Source: Candidatus Wallbacteria bacterium (GTDB lineage: Bacteria; Muiribacteriota; UBA6191; JACPRK01). Taken from it: 52,528 nt of DNA. This document shows, piece after piece, positions 1 through 9,083 of the stretch. The stretch covers positions 1 through 52,528 of the forward strand of contig JACQZN010000009.1 in the NCBI GenBank assembly GCA_016213845.1, in the 5' to 3' direction. A program made the position numbers and the translations under genes. Each line of letters starts with the position of its first letter. The first letter of the stretch is position 1. The notes beneath the pieces were generated by a model. That model was not told where the DNA came from. It did no database searches and saw only the letters and a program-made list of their open reading frames with translations.

Positions 1-114
1 CCGAAATTGAATACAGTCATCTCGGAGAGTGGTGGTGTGCAGCGCAGAAGACGCCTCTCCGTCGGCGGCCCGGGGGGGCCCGGCAGCCGGGGCATTGGGC
101 AGGCAACTCCCTGT

Positions 115-1884
115 TCAGAGCGCAGGCGGAAGGCTCAGGAGAAACTCCGCTCCCTCACCCGGCCGGCTCTTTACTCGAACGTCGCCGCCGTGGTCCTTGA
201 TGATTCCGTAGGAGATGGCCAGACCCAGTCCAGTCCCCTCTCCCACTTCCTTGGTCGTGAAGAATGGATCGAAGATCCGATCCAGGTTCTCCGGATCGAT
301 GCCGCACCCGGAATCCTGGAAACTGAGCACCACTCGCATGTTGACCGTGTCATTCCATCCTCGAATGCGGACGGTCCCTCCTCTCGGACGCATTGCATGC
401 TGGGCGTTGGTGAGGAGGTTGATGAAGACTTGCTGGAGGCTGGCTCTGTCCGCCCAGACTTGAGGCAAGTTGTCCGGGATCTGGACGATCGCCTGAACGC
501 CACCGACCTGGAGCTGGTGCTTGAGGATGTCGACGGCCATCTCCAAGATCGGCTTCAGGTCCGACTTGACCAGCTCGGGCATGCCCTGGCGGCTGAACTC
601 GAGCAAGTTCCGCACGATCTTGGTGGCGCGATCCGTCTCCTGCATGATGTTGCGGAGGCTCGAGACCGACGTGTCAGACCGCTCTGTAGAGTCCTCGGAG
701 AGGATCTGCGAGTAGAGCCGGATGTTGGAGAGCGGATTGTTGATCTCGTGGGCAACCCCGGCCGCCAGGATGCCTATGGAGGAGAGCTTATCGGCCTGGC
801 GGATCTGATCGTGGAGCTGCTTCACGTACGTGATGTCCTTGATCGATTCCACGCCGCCGGCCCGCTTGCCGCCCGGCTCGTAGAGCGGCGCTCCGCTGAC
901 GATGAAGCTGGCGCCCTTCTTCTCGAACTCCTCGACATAGATCTCGTTCTCTTCTCCCTGATCGTCGCGTCGCAGCCGTTTCAGCAAGCAGTTGCTCTTG
1001 CAGAAGGGATAGCGCAGGACCTCCCAGCACTCCTTGCCCAGCACATCAGCCTTCTTCTGGCCCGTGATCTTCTCCGCTGCCGGATTGAAGGTCGTGATCT
1101 TCCAGTCCTGGTCGACTGTGTAGACGCCGTCTGCAACAGACGTAAGGATAGTTTCGGATCGGCCCTTTTCTACCAGAAGCTGGTGCGTTCGGCTGCGCAC
1201 GCGCTCTTCGAGCTCCTCGTTGGCGCGCTGCAACCTGTCCCGGTAGCTCCTCAGGTGATCGAGCATACTGTTGAAGGAGAGCGCCAGACGCTCTTGCTCG
1301 CTCGAGGCGATGTGGTGGTCCAGGTAGCTGTCGAAATCGCCTTGGGCGATTCGTTTGGTGGCCTCGACGAAGTTCTCCAGCGGGCGCGTCACGATCTCCT
1401 TCAAAAGCAAGTGAAGTGCCAGGCCGAACAGAACGAGCATGTCGCCAACGATCACCAGGTTGATCAACGTCAGCTTGGTCGTCGCATCCCGCCTGGGGGT
1501 GTTCCAGAATCCGATGGTGAGCTGTCCGATCGGCTTCCCGCCTTCGTTGGAAAGGGCGATGAGCCGCCGCGACACCAGGTCGGGCCGATACCCCTGGGCC
1601 ATGGTCTGCATGTCCATGCCGCCAACCAGGACCCGCACGTACGCCACATCGTCGTCAGCGCCGACGGAATCGATGCCGGCCTTGAGGATGGACCAGTCAC
1701 CGGCCACGCGCGCATGCAGGTGGTACATCGAAAGCAGCCGGGCGATGTAAAGCTCCTTGTCGGCCAGCTTCTCGGTCTGGTAGGTCCGGTCTGCCGTGAT
1801 CCCGTAGTAGTAAGAGATGAAGAACATCACGCTCAGCACGATGAGCGCTATGACCATCACCTGCGTGTGCGTGGTGAACCGCAC
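115..1884 (-). CDS. PAS-domain sensor histidine kinase (HAMP-PAS-HisKA-HATPase)
   Basis: Membrane sensor kinase that would autophosphorylate a His and pass the phosphate to a response regulator. An N-terminal membrane segment (residues ~8-28) is followed by a ~110-residue periplasmic stretch and a second membrane segment near 140-160. Then come HAMP, a short coiled coil and a PAS domain (ILTSVADGVYTVDQDW onward) with a Cys pair (FCKSNCLLKRL). The H-box is GVAHEINNPLSNI, the N-box LQQVFINLLTNAQHAM, and the G-boxes DSGCGI and GEGTGLGLAISYG. This is the AtoS/NtrB-like arrangement. I chose the GTG at 1884 just before the first membrane segment; the frame stays open to a TTG at 1959. A possible downstream gene begins with an ATG at 20 on this strand but leaves only six codons in the window, too few to identify. 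Family call certain, signal unknown. Confidence 0.93.
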   Translation of the reverse strand: MRFTTHTQVMVIALIVLSVMFFISYYYGITADRTYQTEKLADKELYIARLLSMYHLHARVAGDWSILKAGIDSVGADDDVAYVRVLVGGMDMQTMAQGYRPDLVSRRLIALSNEGGKPIGQLTIGFWNTPRRDATTKLTLINLVIVGDMLVLFGLALHLLLKEIVTRPLENFVEATKRIAQGDFDSYLDHHIASSEQERLALSFNSMLDHLRSYRDRLQRANEELEERVRSRTHQLLVEKGRSETILTSVADGVYTVDQDWKITTFNPAAEKITGQKKADVLGKECWEVLRYPFCKSNCLLKRLRRDDQGEENEIYVEEFEKKGASFIVSGAPLYEPGGKRAGGVESIKDITYVKQLHDQIRQADKLSSIGILAAGVAHEINNPLSNIRLYSQILSEDSTERSDTSVSSLRNIMQETDRATKIVRNLLEFSRQGMPELVKSDLKPILEMAVDILKHQLQVGGVQAIVQIPDNLPQVWADRASLQQVFINLLTNAQHAMRPRGGTVRIRGWNDTVNMRVVLSFQDSGCGIDPENLDRIFDPFFTTKEVGEGTGLGLAISYGIIKDHGGDVRVKSRPGEGAEFLLSLPPAL

Positions 1885-2041
1885 GGCCAGCAGGCCTTCG
1901 GGCTCGGACGTCCTTGTCTGACCGGGAGTGTCCACTAGGAGCTGGGCCCCATGAACCAAACGGGGCGCTATCGTGCCGCCGGCCCCCTGAAGGCTCCGGA
2001 ACCCGGAGCGACACAGGCGAGCTTCATGCGGCGGTGGGCGA

Positions 2042-3016
2042 CTACCAGAGTCGCTTGAAGAAGATGGCCCCGGCCAGCCCGACCACCACGGTCAGCAGGA
2101 ACCAGAGCTTGTGATAGAAAGTCGGGGGAAAGGTCGGCGTGAGCCAGATCTGATCCGACTGCCCCTTTTCGAATGAAGCTTCCGCAACCCGGTGCCGTTC
2201 GGTCTCGGTCCGGGGCGGCCGATCCGCCTCGGGGTAGTCCTCCGAGCGGAACGTCGCGTGCGGGTTGTTGGTCCAGATCTGCATCCACTTCGTGATCCGG
2301 TTCGTCGGGCTGAACTCCCCGTGGGCAAGCCACCAGTCGTAGCAGTTCTTCCAGTCCCGCAGCTCGAAGAAAGATGCCGCCAGGTACGACTTGTAGGTCC
2401 GATTCAACATGCGGTCGTTGCTGTCCTCGAAGTACTCCGTGCCGACGACTGCCTGAGACCGCACGCGGGCATACAACTCGATCGCCTTTTTCAGATAACC
2501 CGTGGCCTGGGGCCACATCTTGGTCTGGTAGTAGATGTCTCCGATCTGACCGTAGAGCTGGTAGAGCCTCGGATGACCTTCGTTGTAGAGCACGGCCTGG
2601 TGGAGGTGCTGGATTCCCTCCCGGAAACGGTTTCGGTCCCGGGTCAGATGCTCGCCCAGCAGAGCCTGGGCTGCCGTGAAGCTGGGGTCGAGCATCACCA
2701 CGATCTTCAGCAAGGTCACGATCTCCTGATTGAGCCGCCAGGAGACGCCCATCGTCTCCTCCCTGATGATTTTGCTTCCCTCGCGCACGACCATCTTGAT
2801 CGGATCACCGGCGTGCATGTACTCGTCGCACCGCAGGTAGACTGCGGTCGCCAGGGACTGGCGCAGGCCGTACGAGAGCTGATTGAGCAGTCTGCCCTCC
2901 GTCGAGACGTCTAGCGTGGGCGCATCCAGCCGCGAGCTTTCGTTCAGCATGACGGACTGCAGCGTCACGAGCGCCGTGAGCAGCACAGCGATGGTCCAAC
3001 CCGTGTGGAGCTTCAT
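2042..3016 (-). CDS. TPR-repeat protein with N-terminal and C-terminal membrane segments
   Basis: A 324-residue protein, start ATG at 3016, overlapping the stop of the upstream ABC permease by 4 bases (ATGA), so probably translationally coupled. Residues ~5-25 (TIAVLLTALVTLQSVML) form one membrane segment and the end (LWFLLTVVVGLAGAIFF) another, with the bulk presumably outside the cytoplasm. The middle has helical TPR-like units such as AQALLGEHLTRDRNRFREGI, HPRLYQLYGQIGDIYYQTKM and QATGYLKKAIELYARV. Role inferred from position only: a periplasmic partner of the ABC exporter encoded upstream. No specific family recognised. Confidence 0.85.
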   Translation of the reverse strand: MKLHTGWTIAVLLTALVTLQSVMLNESSRLDAPTLDVSTEGRLLNQLSYGLRQSLATAVYLRCDEYMHAGDPIKMVVREGSKIIREETMGVSWRLNQEIVTLLKIVVMLDPSFTAAQALLGEHLTRDRNRFREGIQHLHQAVLYNEGHPRLYQLYGQIGDIYYQTKMWPQATGYLKKAIELYARVRSQAVVGTEYFEDSNDRMLNRTYKSYLAASFFELRDWKNCYDWWLAHGEFSPTNRITKWMQIWTNNPHATFRSEDYPEADRPPRTETERHRVAEASFEKGQSDQIWLTPTFPPTFYHKLWFLLTVVVGLAGAIFFKRLW

Positions 3017-3777
3017 AGGTCGCGCTGCCGGAAGATGACGTGCCCCAGCAACAGGAACATCAGCGAGAACAGGACGGCGTAGGAGGCCAGCACGCCAAGG
3101 TAGCTCCACGAGATCTGCACGTTGTGAACGACGCTGACCTGCACGTCGAAATTTCGGAAGTTCGGCAGGACCAACTGGAACAGACCCAAGAAGGAGCTGA
3201 CCGCCTCCTTCCCGCTCTGGGTGAAGCTGTACTGCAGGAACTCGCCGACGTGGCCAAACAGATAGATGAAGAAGGACAACGTCACGTTGAGGATCTTCGA
3301 GAGAAAGGTCGAGAAGAAAACGAGCAGGCTGGTGAAGACCATCAGCTTCAATGCCAGCATCGAAAGCCCCTTCAAGAGGTTGGCGTCGACAGCGCCCGCA
3401 TGGAAGCCGAGCAGCAGGCAGAGCACACCGCTCATCAGGGCCAGCGCCGAGAACATCACGGCCAGCACGCCTAGGAACTTCCCGATCAGGAACTCGAAGC
3501 GGTAGACCGGCTTCGTCAGAAGGAAGTAAATGGTCTTGCGGTCGAGCTCATTGGGCACCTGTTCGATGGTGATGAACAAGCTCACCATCAGGCCGAAGAA
3601 GCTGATGACCGTGTAAGCGATGTCCTTGAGGACCTTGCGCTGCACCTGCGCATCGAAGTGGGCGAGCGCACCGGAAAGGAGCAGAAGGATCACTGCGAAG
3701 ACGAGGATCACGTACAGGATCTTGTTCCGCAGGGACTCCAGGATGGTGTTCTTGGCGATGACGAACGAACGATTCAT
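3013..3777 (-). CDS. ABC-2 type transporter permease
   Basis: Membrane-embedded half of an ABC exporter, 254 residues with about six hydrophobic segments. The first (ILYVILVFAVILLLLSGAL) follows a short cytoplasmic N-terminus, as in NatB/ABC-2 permeases. The segment IEQVPNELDRKTIYFLLTKP is typical of this group: a cytoplasmic loop with charged E-x-D-R-K before TKP. The start ATG at 3777 has an AAGGA ribosome site about 9 bases upstream. The matching ATPase gene lies 55 bases upstream and the TPR gene overlaps downstream, so the three probably form one operon. Substrate unknown. Confidence 0.92.
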   Translation of the reverse strand: MNRSFVIAKNTILESLRNKILYVILVFAVILLLLSGALAHFDAQVQRKVLKDIAYTVISFFGLMVSLFITIEQVPNELDRKTIYFLLTKPVYRFEFLIGKFLGVLAVMFSALALMSGVLCLLLGFHAGAVDANLLKGLSMLALKLMVFTSLLVFFSTFLSKILNVTLSFFIYLFGHVGEFLQYSFTQSGKEAVSSFLGLFQLVLPNFRNFDVQVSVVHNVQISWSYLGVLASYAVLFSLMFLLLGHVIFRQRDL

Positions 3778-3832
3778 GCGCGGATTCCTTCGAGAGACCT
3801 GGGTCGGATCGCGGCCTTCCAGGATGAGCTTT

Positions 3833-4696
3833 TCACTCTCCCACCTTCTTGGGATCGAACATGCCCTCGTTGACGCCGAGGCCCTGAATCATCGAGACGA
3901 ACTTCTCTTCCAGGCTCGACTCGCCGGCCAGCACCTTGTCCACCGTGTCCTGGCAGATCATCTTGCCCCGGTGGATGATGCCGACTCGGTCGCAGACCTC
4001 CTGCACGTCGAGCAACTGGTGCGAGCTGAAGAAGACCGTCTTGCCTTCCGACTTCAGATGCAGGATGAGATCCTTGACGAACTTTCGGCCGAAGGGATCG
4101 AGACCCGTGGCGGGCTCGTCGAAGATAATCAACCTCGGATCTCCGATGAGGGACTGCGCCACGCCCAGGCGCTGCTGCATGCCCTTCGAGAAGTTCATGA
4201 CCATCGTGTTGGCCTCGTCGGGAAGGCCTACCAGTGCCAGGAGCCTGGAAGTGCGCTCCCGGATCACGGAGCGCGATAACCCCATCAGCTCGCCGGCGTA
4301 GCTCATCAGCTCCGCGGCCCGCAGATGCGGATAGAACGACGGCTTCTCGGGCGCAAAGCCGATGATGGAACGGGTGGCGGGATCGTCGCCCGAGTGGCCG
4401 AAGATCCGGATCGATCCGGAGGTCGGAAAGGTCAACCCCAGGATCATCTTGATGGTGGTCGTCTTTCCGGCGCCATTCTTGCCGAGAAACCCGTAGATCT
4501 CGCCCTGCCGGATCTGGATGTTCACCTGGTCCACAACCCGCTTCTTGGTCTTGCGCAAGAAGCTGGCCTCCCGGTCCCAGTACTCCTTCACGAGATCGAT
4601 GGTCTCGATGGCGAACGGACCGCTCGTGTCTATCGTCCGGGCTGACGAATCGACCGGATCGGTCGAACCACCCGAATCGCTCTTCCTCTTGGCCAC
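3833..4696 (-). CDS. ABC transporter ATP-binding protein
   Basis: Cytoplasmic ATPase for the adjacent ABC-2 permease, 287 residues. Walker A is GKNGAGKTTT, the signature is FSKGMQQRLGVA (a degenerate LSGGQ, common in drug/Na+ type exporters), and Walker B with its continuation is LIIFDEPATGLDP, followed by the H-loop FFSSHQL. About 35 residues of low-complexity, Ser/Asp-rich sequence precede the domain (KSDSGGSTDPVDSSART), which is longer than usual. Start is GTG at 4696 with GGGAGGA just upstream. It belongs to the ABC-2/Nat/CcmA-like exporter class; substrate not inferable. Confidence 0.95.
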   Translation of the reverse strand: MAKRKSDSGGSTDPVDSSARTIDTSGPFAIETIDLVKEYWDREASFLRKTKKRVVDQVNIQIRQGEIYGFLGKNGAGKTTTIKMILGLTFPTSGSIRIFGHSGDDPATRSIIGFAPEKPSFYPHLRAAELMSYAGELMGLSRSVIRERTSRLLALVGLPDEANTMVMNFSKGMQQRLGVAQSLIGDPRLIIFDEPATGLDPFGRKFVKDLILHLKSEGKTVFFSSHQLLDVQEVCDRVGIIHRGKMICQDTVDKVLAGESSLEEKFVSMIQGLGVNEGMFDPKKVGE

Positions 4697-4729
4697 TGGT
4701 CCTCCCGCGGAAGCTCACCCAACCGCCGG

Positions 4730-5953
4730 TCAGACGGCAAGCAGGTCGAGCATGTCCTGGATCGAAAGCGCCTTGTCCACCACTCCGGCCTTCAATGCCG
4801 CAAACGGCAACTGGTTGGCAATCGCCGTCGCCTTGTCTTGCACGAACGTGCCACCGCCGCCGTTTCGGATGCTGCGGAGCCCCTCGACACCGTCGGTACC
4901 GGTGCCGCTGATCAGAATTCCGCGGCAATCCTTCTTGTAGGCCTCGGCCGTGGAGCTCATCACGATGTCGATCGACGGGGTGTAGAGCATGTTCGCGTCG
5001 TTGTCGATCAGCCGGAACACCACATCTCCGGTGTCGAGCCGTTGCAGAATCATGTTTCGTTCGCCACCCGGGGCCAGATAAACCCGCTTCGATTCAACCT
5101 TCATGCCGTCGGCGGCCTCGCAGACCGGCACCGGACACTTGTGCGACAGCTGCTGTGTGAACTGTGTGGTGAAGAAGGGCGGCAGGTGAAGGACGATAAT
5201 GACCGTGCGGCTGAAGCTACCGGGCAAGAACGGGATGACCTTGACCAGCGTCTGAATCGAACCCGAAGAGCCGCCGATGATGGTCACCTCGGCCTTGGAC
5301 CACTTCTGCTCCTGCTGCAGCGACGCGGACGCGGTGTTCGCAGCGGCCGTCTGCTGGCGTTGCTGCATCATCCGCAAGGCGGCCGCCTCGAGGTTGGCGC
5401 TGGCGGCCGCCGGAGCGCCCGTTGGAGCGGAACCGGGAGCCGCGGGGGGCGCCTCTGCCCCGGGCTGCACAGCAACAGCCGGCGGCGGGGGCGGCGGAGC
5501 GGCCTCTGCCGGAGACGAACCTCCGGGGGTTCCACCGCCTTCGCTGACCTTTCGGGCGTTCATCGAGGCGATGAGGATCTTCTCGATGACTTCCTTGCCC
5601 ATCGAGGCGATGTTGAAGGCCTGGCTCGGCTTCAGGATGAAGTCGATCGCGCCCTCGGTGAGTGCGTCGATCGTGATCTGAGCATCCTTCTTGGCCAGTG
5701 ACGACACTACCAGGAAGGTTGCGCCCAGGCCTCTGGCCTTGCTCTCACGCAGCACCGTCAGGCCGTCCATGACGGGCATGTTCAGATCCAGCGTGACCAC
5801 GTCGGGCTGGAACTGGACGATCTTCTCGAGACAGTCCACACCGTGCTCGGCCTGTCCCACGACCTCGATTCGCTCGTCCGCCTCGATGACGTTGGAGATG
5901 AGCTTGCGCATGATGCGCGAGTCATCGCAGATCAGGACTTTGATCTTCTTCAA
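4730..5953 (-). CDS. cheB: CheB-like protein-glutamate methylesterase with receiver domain
   Basis: Response-regulator methylesterase, 407 residues. In chemosensory systems CheB demethylates (or deamidates) receptor glutamates. The receiver domain occupies ~1-125, with the acidic pair in LICDDSR, phosphoacceptor Asp in VTLDLNMPVMDG and the Lys in FILKPS. A Pro/Ala/Gly-rich linker of ~100 residues (PPPPPP runs) replaces the usual short linker. The catalytic domain shows the Ser in IGGSSGS, the His in IVLHLPPFFT and the Asp in ISGTGTDGVEG. Start is TTG at 5953 with an AGGAGGAGAG ribosome site; the reading frame extends further upstream but without such a site. No cheA, cheR, cheW or receptor gene is in the window, so it is an orphan here. 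Longer than the ~350 residues typical of CheB because of the linker. Confidence 0.93.
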   Translation of the reverse strand: MKKIKVLICDDSRIMRKLISNVIEADERIEVVGQAEHGVDCLEKIVQFQPDVVTLDLNMPVMDGLTVLRESKARGLGATFLVVSSLAKKDAQITIDALTEGAIDFILKPSQAFNIASMGKEVIEKILIASMNARKVSEGGGTPGGSSPAEAAPPPPPPAVAVQPGAEAPPAAPGSAPTGAPAAASANLEAAALRMMQQRQQTAAANTASASLQQEQKWSKAEVTIIGGSSGSIQTLVKVIPFLPGSFSRTVIIVLHLPPFFTTQFTQQLSHKCPVPVCEAADGMKVESKRVYLAPGGERNMILQRLDTGDVVFRLIDNDANMLYTPSIDIVMSSTAEAYKKDCRGILISGTGTDGVEGLRSIRNGGGGTFVQDKATAIANQLPFAALKAGVVDKALSIQDMLDLLAV

Positions 5954-6104
5954 CCAGCTCTCCTCCTCCGAATCCTGGAGTGCCCGCCGACAGACGGAGA
6001 CGGGCCGCCTCCGCCCCGATGATACATGTCGGTCGACATGAACGCAAGCGCGGAGGCTGTGCGGCCATCGTCTGTCGCGTGACTTTTCGCTCGCACCAGA
6101 GGCC

Positions 6105-7160
6105 TCAGCCCAACACCTGCTGCCAGAGCCAGGGGCACTCGACCCGAGCCGGCCGGCCGGCGAGCGACAATTCACCCAGAGTGCGCGCCCACGAATCCGC
6201 CGGCGAAACCCGACCGACCCCGGCGGCCCGGACGGCCTCGGCCGCCGTGCGCGCGGCGGTCGTCAGGACGGGCAATCCGCACGACGTGTAGAGGGCAAGC
6301 TTGGCCGGGAAGGCCAGATGGAAGTAGCCCCGTTCCGGATACGGTACCAGTCCCCAGTCGGCACCCACCGCCAGGCTTTCGAGCTCCGAGCGATCGAGGG
6401 CCCCCACCCACTCCACCCGTTCGCGCGGGTACCTGCCTGGAATCCACTCCCCGCCCGGGCCGGCCAGCAGGAGCCGCGCAGAGGGAGCAGCGCCTTCCGT
6501 GAAGCGCTCGAGCAGCCAGGAGACACCCCGGTCGTGCGCCCCGTACAGGCTTGCGGCGCACAGAAACCGGACGCCTTGGCCGGGCCCGGGGGGCGCCGCC
6601 GGAAGCTGCGCCGGCGCACCCGTGGGCACGACACGGACCTGCCGCCCCGGGGCGGCGCTGACCTGGCGCCATCTGTCCGCCAGCGCCTCCGACGGCAACC
6701 AGACCTCGTCGGCAAACCGGCTCAACCAGCGCTCTGCTCGCGCCAGGACACCATCCCCCGCGGGATGCGGCCTGCCCGTGAGCGTGAGGTGCTGCGCCGC
6801 CGGAAGATCTTCCACATCGAGCACGATCTTCACGCCACGCCTGGCTAGCGCCCGCCTCACCGTTGCCAGCCAGATGGCCAGGGCCGGCAGCTTCCGCCCC
6901 GCCGGCGGGTGGAAGAGCGGCAGCGCCGGATAGAAGAAAAGTATCGAACGGGCACGTGTCGCGAGCGCGAATCGCATCAGCGCCAGGAGCGCCCGCCCGG
7001 TCCTGCGCCCCCGCGAACCGCCCGTCGGTATCACCAGCTCGTGAAACCGCTCAGGGGCCCGATGCTTGAGGAACTCGACCAGCCCGGCCTTTCGGTACAG
7101 CCCTCCGTCCGGGACGGCGCACGCCCAGTCGAAACGTACGGCCGCGTCTGGAAGCTCCAC
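6105..7160 (-). CDS. Glycosyltransferase, GT4-like
   Basis: Probable cytoplasmic glycosyltransferase, 351 residues, with two Rossmann-like halves. The C-terminal half has the GT-B/GT4 pattern: VRVVPTGAPA, FLCAASLYGAHDRGVSWLL, LLLAGPG, VEWVGALDRSELESL, then DWGLVPYPERGYFHLAFPAK and YTSCGLPVLTT. In that last block the donor-binding E-x7-E of typical GT4 enzymes is only partly present. Start is GTG at 7160 behind a purine-rich AGGAAGGAGAGGAG site. It lies 100 bases after murI and 151 bases before cheB on the same strand. Acceptor and sugar unknown; a surface polysaccharide or lipid is possible. Confidence 0.85.
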   Translation of the reverse strand: MELPDAAVRFDWACAVPDGGLYRKAGLVEFLKHRAPERFHELVIPTGGSRGRRTGRALLALMRFALATRARSILFFYPALPLFHPPAGRKLPALAIWLATVRRALARRGVKIVLDVEDLPAAQHLTLTGRPHPAGDGVLARAERWLSRFADEVWLPSEALADRWRQVSAAPGRQVRVVPTGAPAQLPAAPPGPGQGVRFLCAASLYGAHDRGVSWLLERFTEGAAPSARLLLAGPGGEWIPGRYPRERVEWVGALDRSELESLAVGADWGLVPYPERGYFHLAFPAKLALYTSCGLPVLTTAARTAAEAVRAAGVGRVSPADSWARTLGELSLAGRPARVECPWLWQQVLG

Positions 7161-7260
7161 CGAACTCCTCTCCTTCCTAGAGCCCGGGGCGCCCGCAGCC
7201 GGCGGTCCGGGCTACCCGATCGTCGGCGGAGTCAGGCACGGTGACGGGTGAGTTCATCCC

Positions 7261-8070
7261 TCAGTAGTTGACCAGCTCAATCTTCTCGATCGAGTCACCC
7301 AGAAACCGTTCCCCCAGTCGCTTGAAGTGGGGATGGCGATCGGACAGGAAGAACTGCACGCCGCCGGTCCCTTGCTGTCGAGCGCACTCGATAGCCGCCA
7401 ACCGCTCGACGACGACCCCGGCCATGGCCCCGGCGCTGTCGATGACCTCAACGTTCGGCCCCGCGTGCGCGGCGATCAGCTCGTGCAGGAGCGGATAGTG
7501 CGTACATCCGAGGAGCAAGACGTCGATGCCCCGAGAAAGTAGCGGATCGAGGTACTCGGCGATGATCAAGCGGGTCGCCGAGTGTTCCAGCCACCCTTCC
7601 TCGACGAGCGGGACCAAGAGCGGGCAGGCCTGCGCATAGACCTCTGCGCCCGGGCGAAAGCGCTGGATGGCGGTCTCGTAGGCCCCGCTGGCCACCGTGC
7701 CGACCGTGCCGATGACGCCGATGCGGCCATTGCGCGTGCGTTCGGCGGCCAGGCGGGCGCCGGGTTCGATGACGCCCAGGATGGGTCTGCTGAAGTGCCT
7801 CTGGAGCCGGTCCAGCGCGTCGGCGGTAGCCGTATTGCAGGCCACCACGACGATCTTGACGTTGCGGTCGAGCAGGAACAGCGTGTTCTCGAAGCTGTAG
7901 CGTGTGATCAGCTCGGGGCTCTTGTTGCCGTACGGCACGCGCGCCGTGTCGCCGAGATAGAGAAACTCCTCGGCCGGCAGAGCGCGGCGCAGCGCGCGAA
8001 GCACGGTGAGACCTCCGACGCCGCTGTCGAAGATCCCGATGGGGCTGACTGGATCGATCGGCGTGCTCAT
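7261..8070 (-). CDS. murI: Glutamate racemase
   Basis: Converts L-glutamate to D-glutamate for peptidoglycan stem peptides, in the cytoplasm. Length 269 residues, normal for MurI. The N-terminal IGIFDSGVGGLTVLRALR and the two catalytic Cys blocks, VVVACNTATADALD and LLLGCTHYPLL, are all intact; LYLGDTARVPYG, the substrate-pocket block, is also clear. I chose the ATG at 8070 because it places the protein start at the family's usual distance from the FDSG motif; the frame continues open upstream into the divergent ubiA promoter region. Divergent from the UbiA gene. Confidence 0.97.
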   Translation of the reverse strand: MSTPIDPVSPIGIFDSGVGGLTVLRALRRALPAEEFLYLGDTARVPYGNKSPELITRYSFENTLFLLDRNVKIVVVACNTATADALDRLQRHFSRPILGVIEPGARLAAERTRNGRIGVIGTVGTVASGAYETAIQRFRPGAEVYAQACPLLVPLVEEGWLEHSATRLIIAEYLDPLLSRGIDVLLLGCTHYPLLHELIAAHAGPNVEVIDSAGAMAGVVVERLAAIECARQQGTGGVQFFLSDRHPHFKRLGERFLGDSIEKIELVNY

Positions 8071-8128
8071 GGCCCGCAGTCTAAGGCCCCGCGAGGGCCG
8101 GCGCAGCAGAAAATGGCGGGGCGGCGAA

Positions 8129-8137
8129 TGGTATCCT
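8129..8137 (+). promoter_or_regulatory. Candidate extended -10 promoter for the UbiA gene
   Basis: TGG followed by TATCCT reads as an extended -10 element (TGn then TATnnT). No good -35 hexamer sits 16-18 bases upstream, which extended -10 promoters tolerate. The expected transcription start (about 8144) is only a few bases before the ATG at 8147, so the message would be leaderless or nearly so. Confidence 0.4.
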
Positions 8138-8146
8138 CTCGGCCGC

Positions 8147-9016
8147 ATGAAAGGGCTGTTCGGGCGAGCGAAGCTCTACGCGAAGATGGTGCAGCTGGAG
8201 CACACGCTTTTCGCGCTGCCTTTCAGCCTGGGGGCCATGCTGCTGGCTGCGCACGGCCTGCCGGCTCCCGGGACCATCGGCTGGATCCTGGTCGCGCTGG
8301 TGAGCGGGCGGTGTTTTGCGATGGGGATGAACCGCTACGCCGACCGGCACTTCGACCTCCTCAACCCGCGGACGGCGGACCGAGTGCTGCCCGGCCGCCA
8401 GCTTGGCCTGACGGAAGTCCGGCTCTTCCTGGCGGGGTCGGCCGGACTGCTGGTCGTGGCCACGCTCTTCCTGCCGCCGCTATGCCTGAGGTTGCTTCCC
8501 GTAGCGCTCGGGCTCTTGACGCTCTACTCGTACATGAAGCGCTTCACAGCCTACGCCCACTTCGTCCTGGGCCTCTGCCTGGCCACAGCGGTCGCCGGAA
8601 GCTGGATCGCCGTGCGGGGCACGCTGGACGGCGCCATCTGCGTGCTGGCCACGTCCGTGGTTCTCTGGGTGGCGGGCTTCGACATCCTGTATGCGGGCCA
8701 GGACATCGCCTTCGATCGGGAACACGGCCTCCATTCATTGCCCGCGCGGTTGGGGCTGGAGCGGAGCCAGCGGGTGTCCCGGGCGCTGCACGCGGCTTCG
8801 GGCGCGGGAATCTGGGCGACCGGGTTGGCGCTGGGGCTGGGGTGGGGCTACTTCGGCGGCTGCCTGGTCATCACGGGCCTGATCGCCTACGAACACGTTC
8901 TGGTTGCCGGCGGCGACCTGAGCCGGATCAACCGCGCCTTCTTCCACATCAATGCCCTCGTGAGCACCACTTTCCTGGCCGGGGTGGCGCTTGAAGTCTT
9001 CCTCGGCGCGTGGTAG
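8147..9016 (+). CDS. UbiA-family prenyltransferase (possible MqnP)
   Basis: Integral membrane prenyltransferase, 289 residues, attaching a polyprenyl chain to an aromatic acid in quinone synthesis. The two Mg-diphosphate motifs are present: NRYADRHFD early and DILYAGQDIAFD later. About eight hydrophobic helices are visible. The short N-terminus and AGQDIAFDREHGLHSLP block resemble the 'putative 4-hydroxybenzoate polyprenyltransferase' group that includes MqnP of the futalosine menaquinone route. The adjacent UbiX gene fits, since MqnP/UbiX/UbiD-like genes cluster in that pathway. No other mqn gene is in the window, so ubiquinone versus menaquinone is not settled. Confidence 0.9.
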   Translation: MKGLFGRAKLYAKMVQLEHTLFALPFSLGAMLLAAHGLPAPGTIGWILVALVSGRCFAMGMNRYADRHFDLLNPRTADRVLPGRQLGLTEVRLFLAGSAGLLVVATLFLPPLCLRLLPVALGLLTLYSYMKRFTAYAHFVLGLCLATAVAGSWIAVRGTLDGAICVLATSVVLWVAGFDILYAGQDIAFDREHGLHSLPARLGLERSQRVSRALHAASGAGIWATGLALGLGWGYFGGCLVITGLIAYEHVLVAGGDLSRINRAFFHINALVSTTFLAGVALEVFLGAW

Positions 9017-9083
9017 CTTCGGCCACGCTCGAGGCAGGTTCCGGGACCGGGCGAACGGCCCGGCCGGGTCTGTCCGTTCCCGC

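Noticed and set aside
66..90. GGCCC...GGGCC palindrome as a terminator behind the kinase gene
   Set aside because: Poly-G/C runs give a weak, slippery stem and no T-tract follows on the kinase strand.
7..1938. Long open frame on the plus strand opposite the sensor kinase
   Set aside because: Arg/Asp-rich translation with no family motifs; it mirrors the kinase gene, whose catalytic motifs are clear. A typical antisense shadow in GC-rich DNA.
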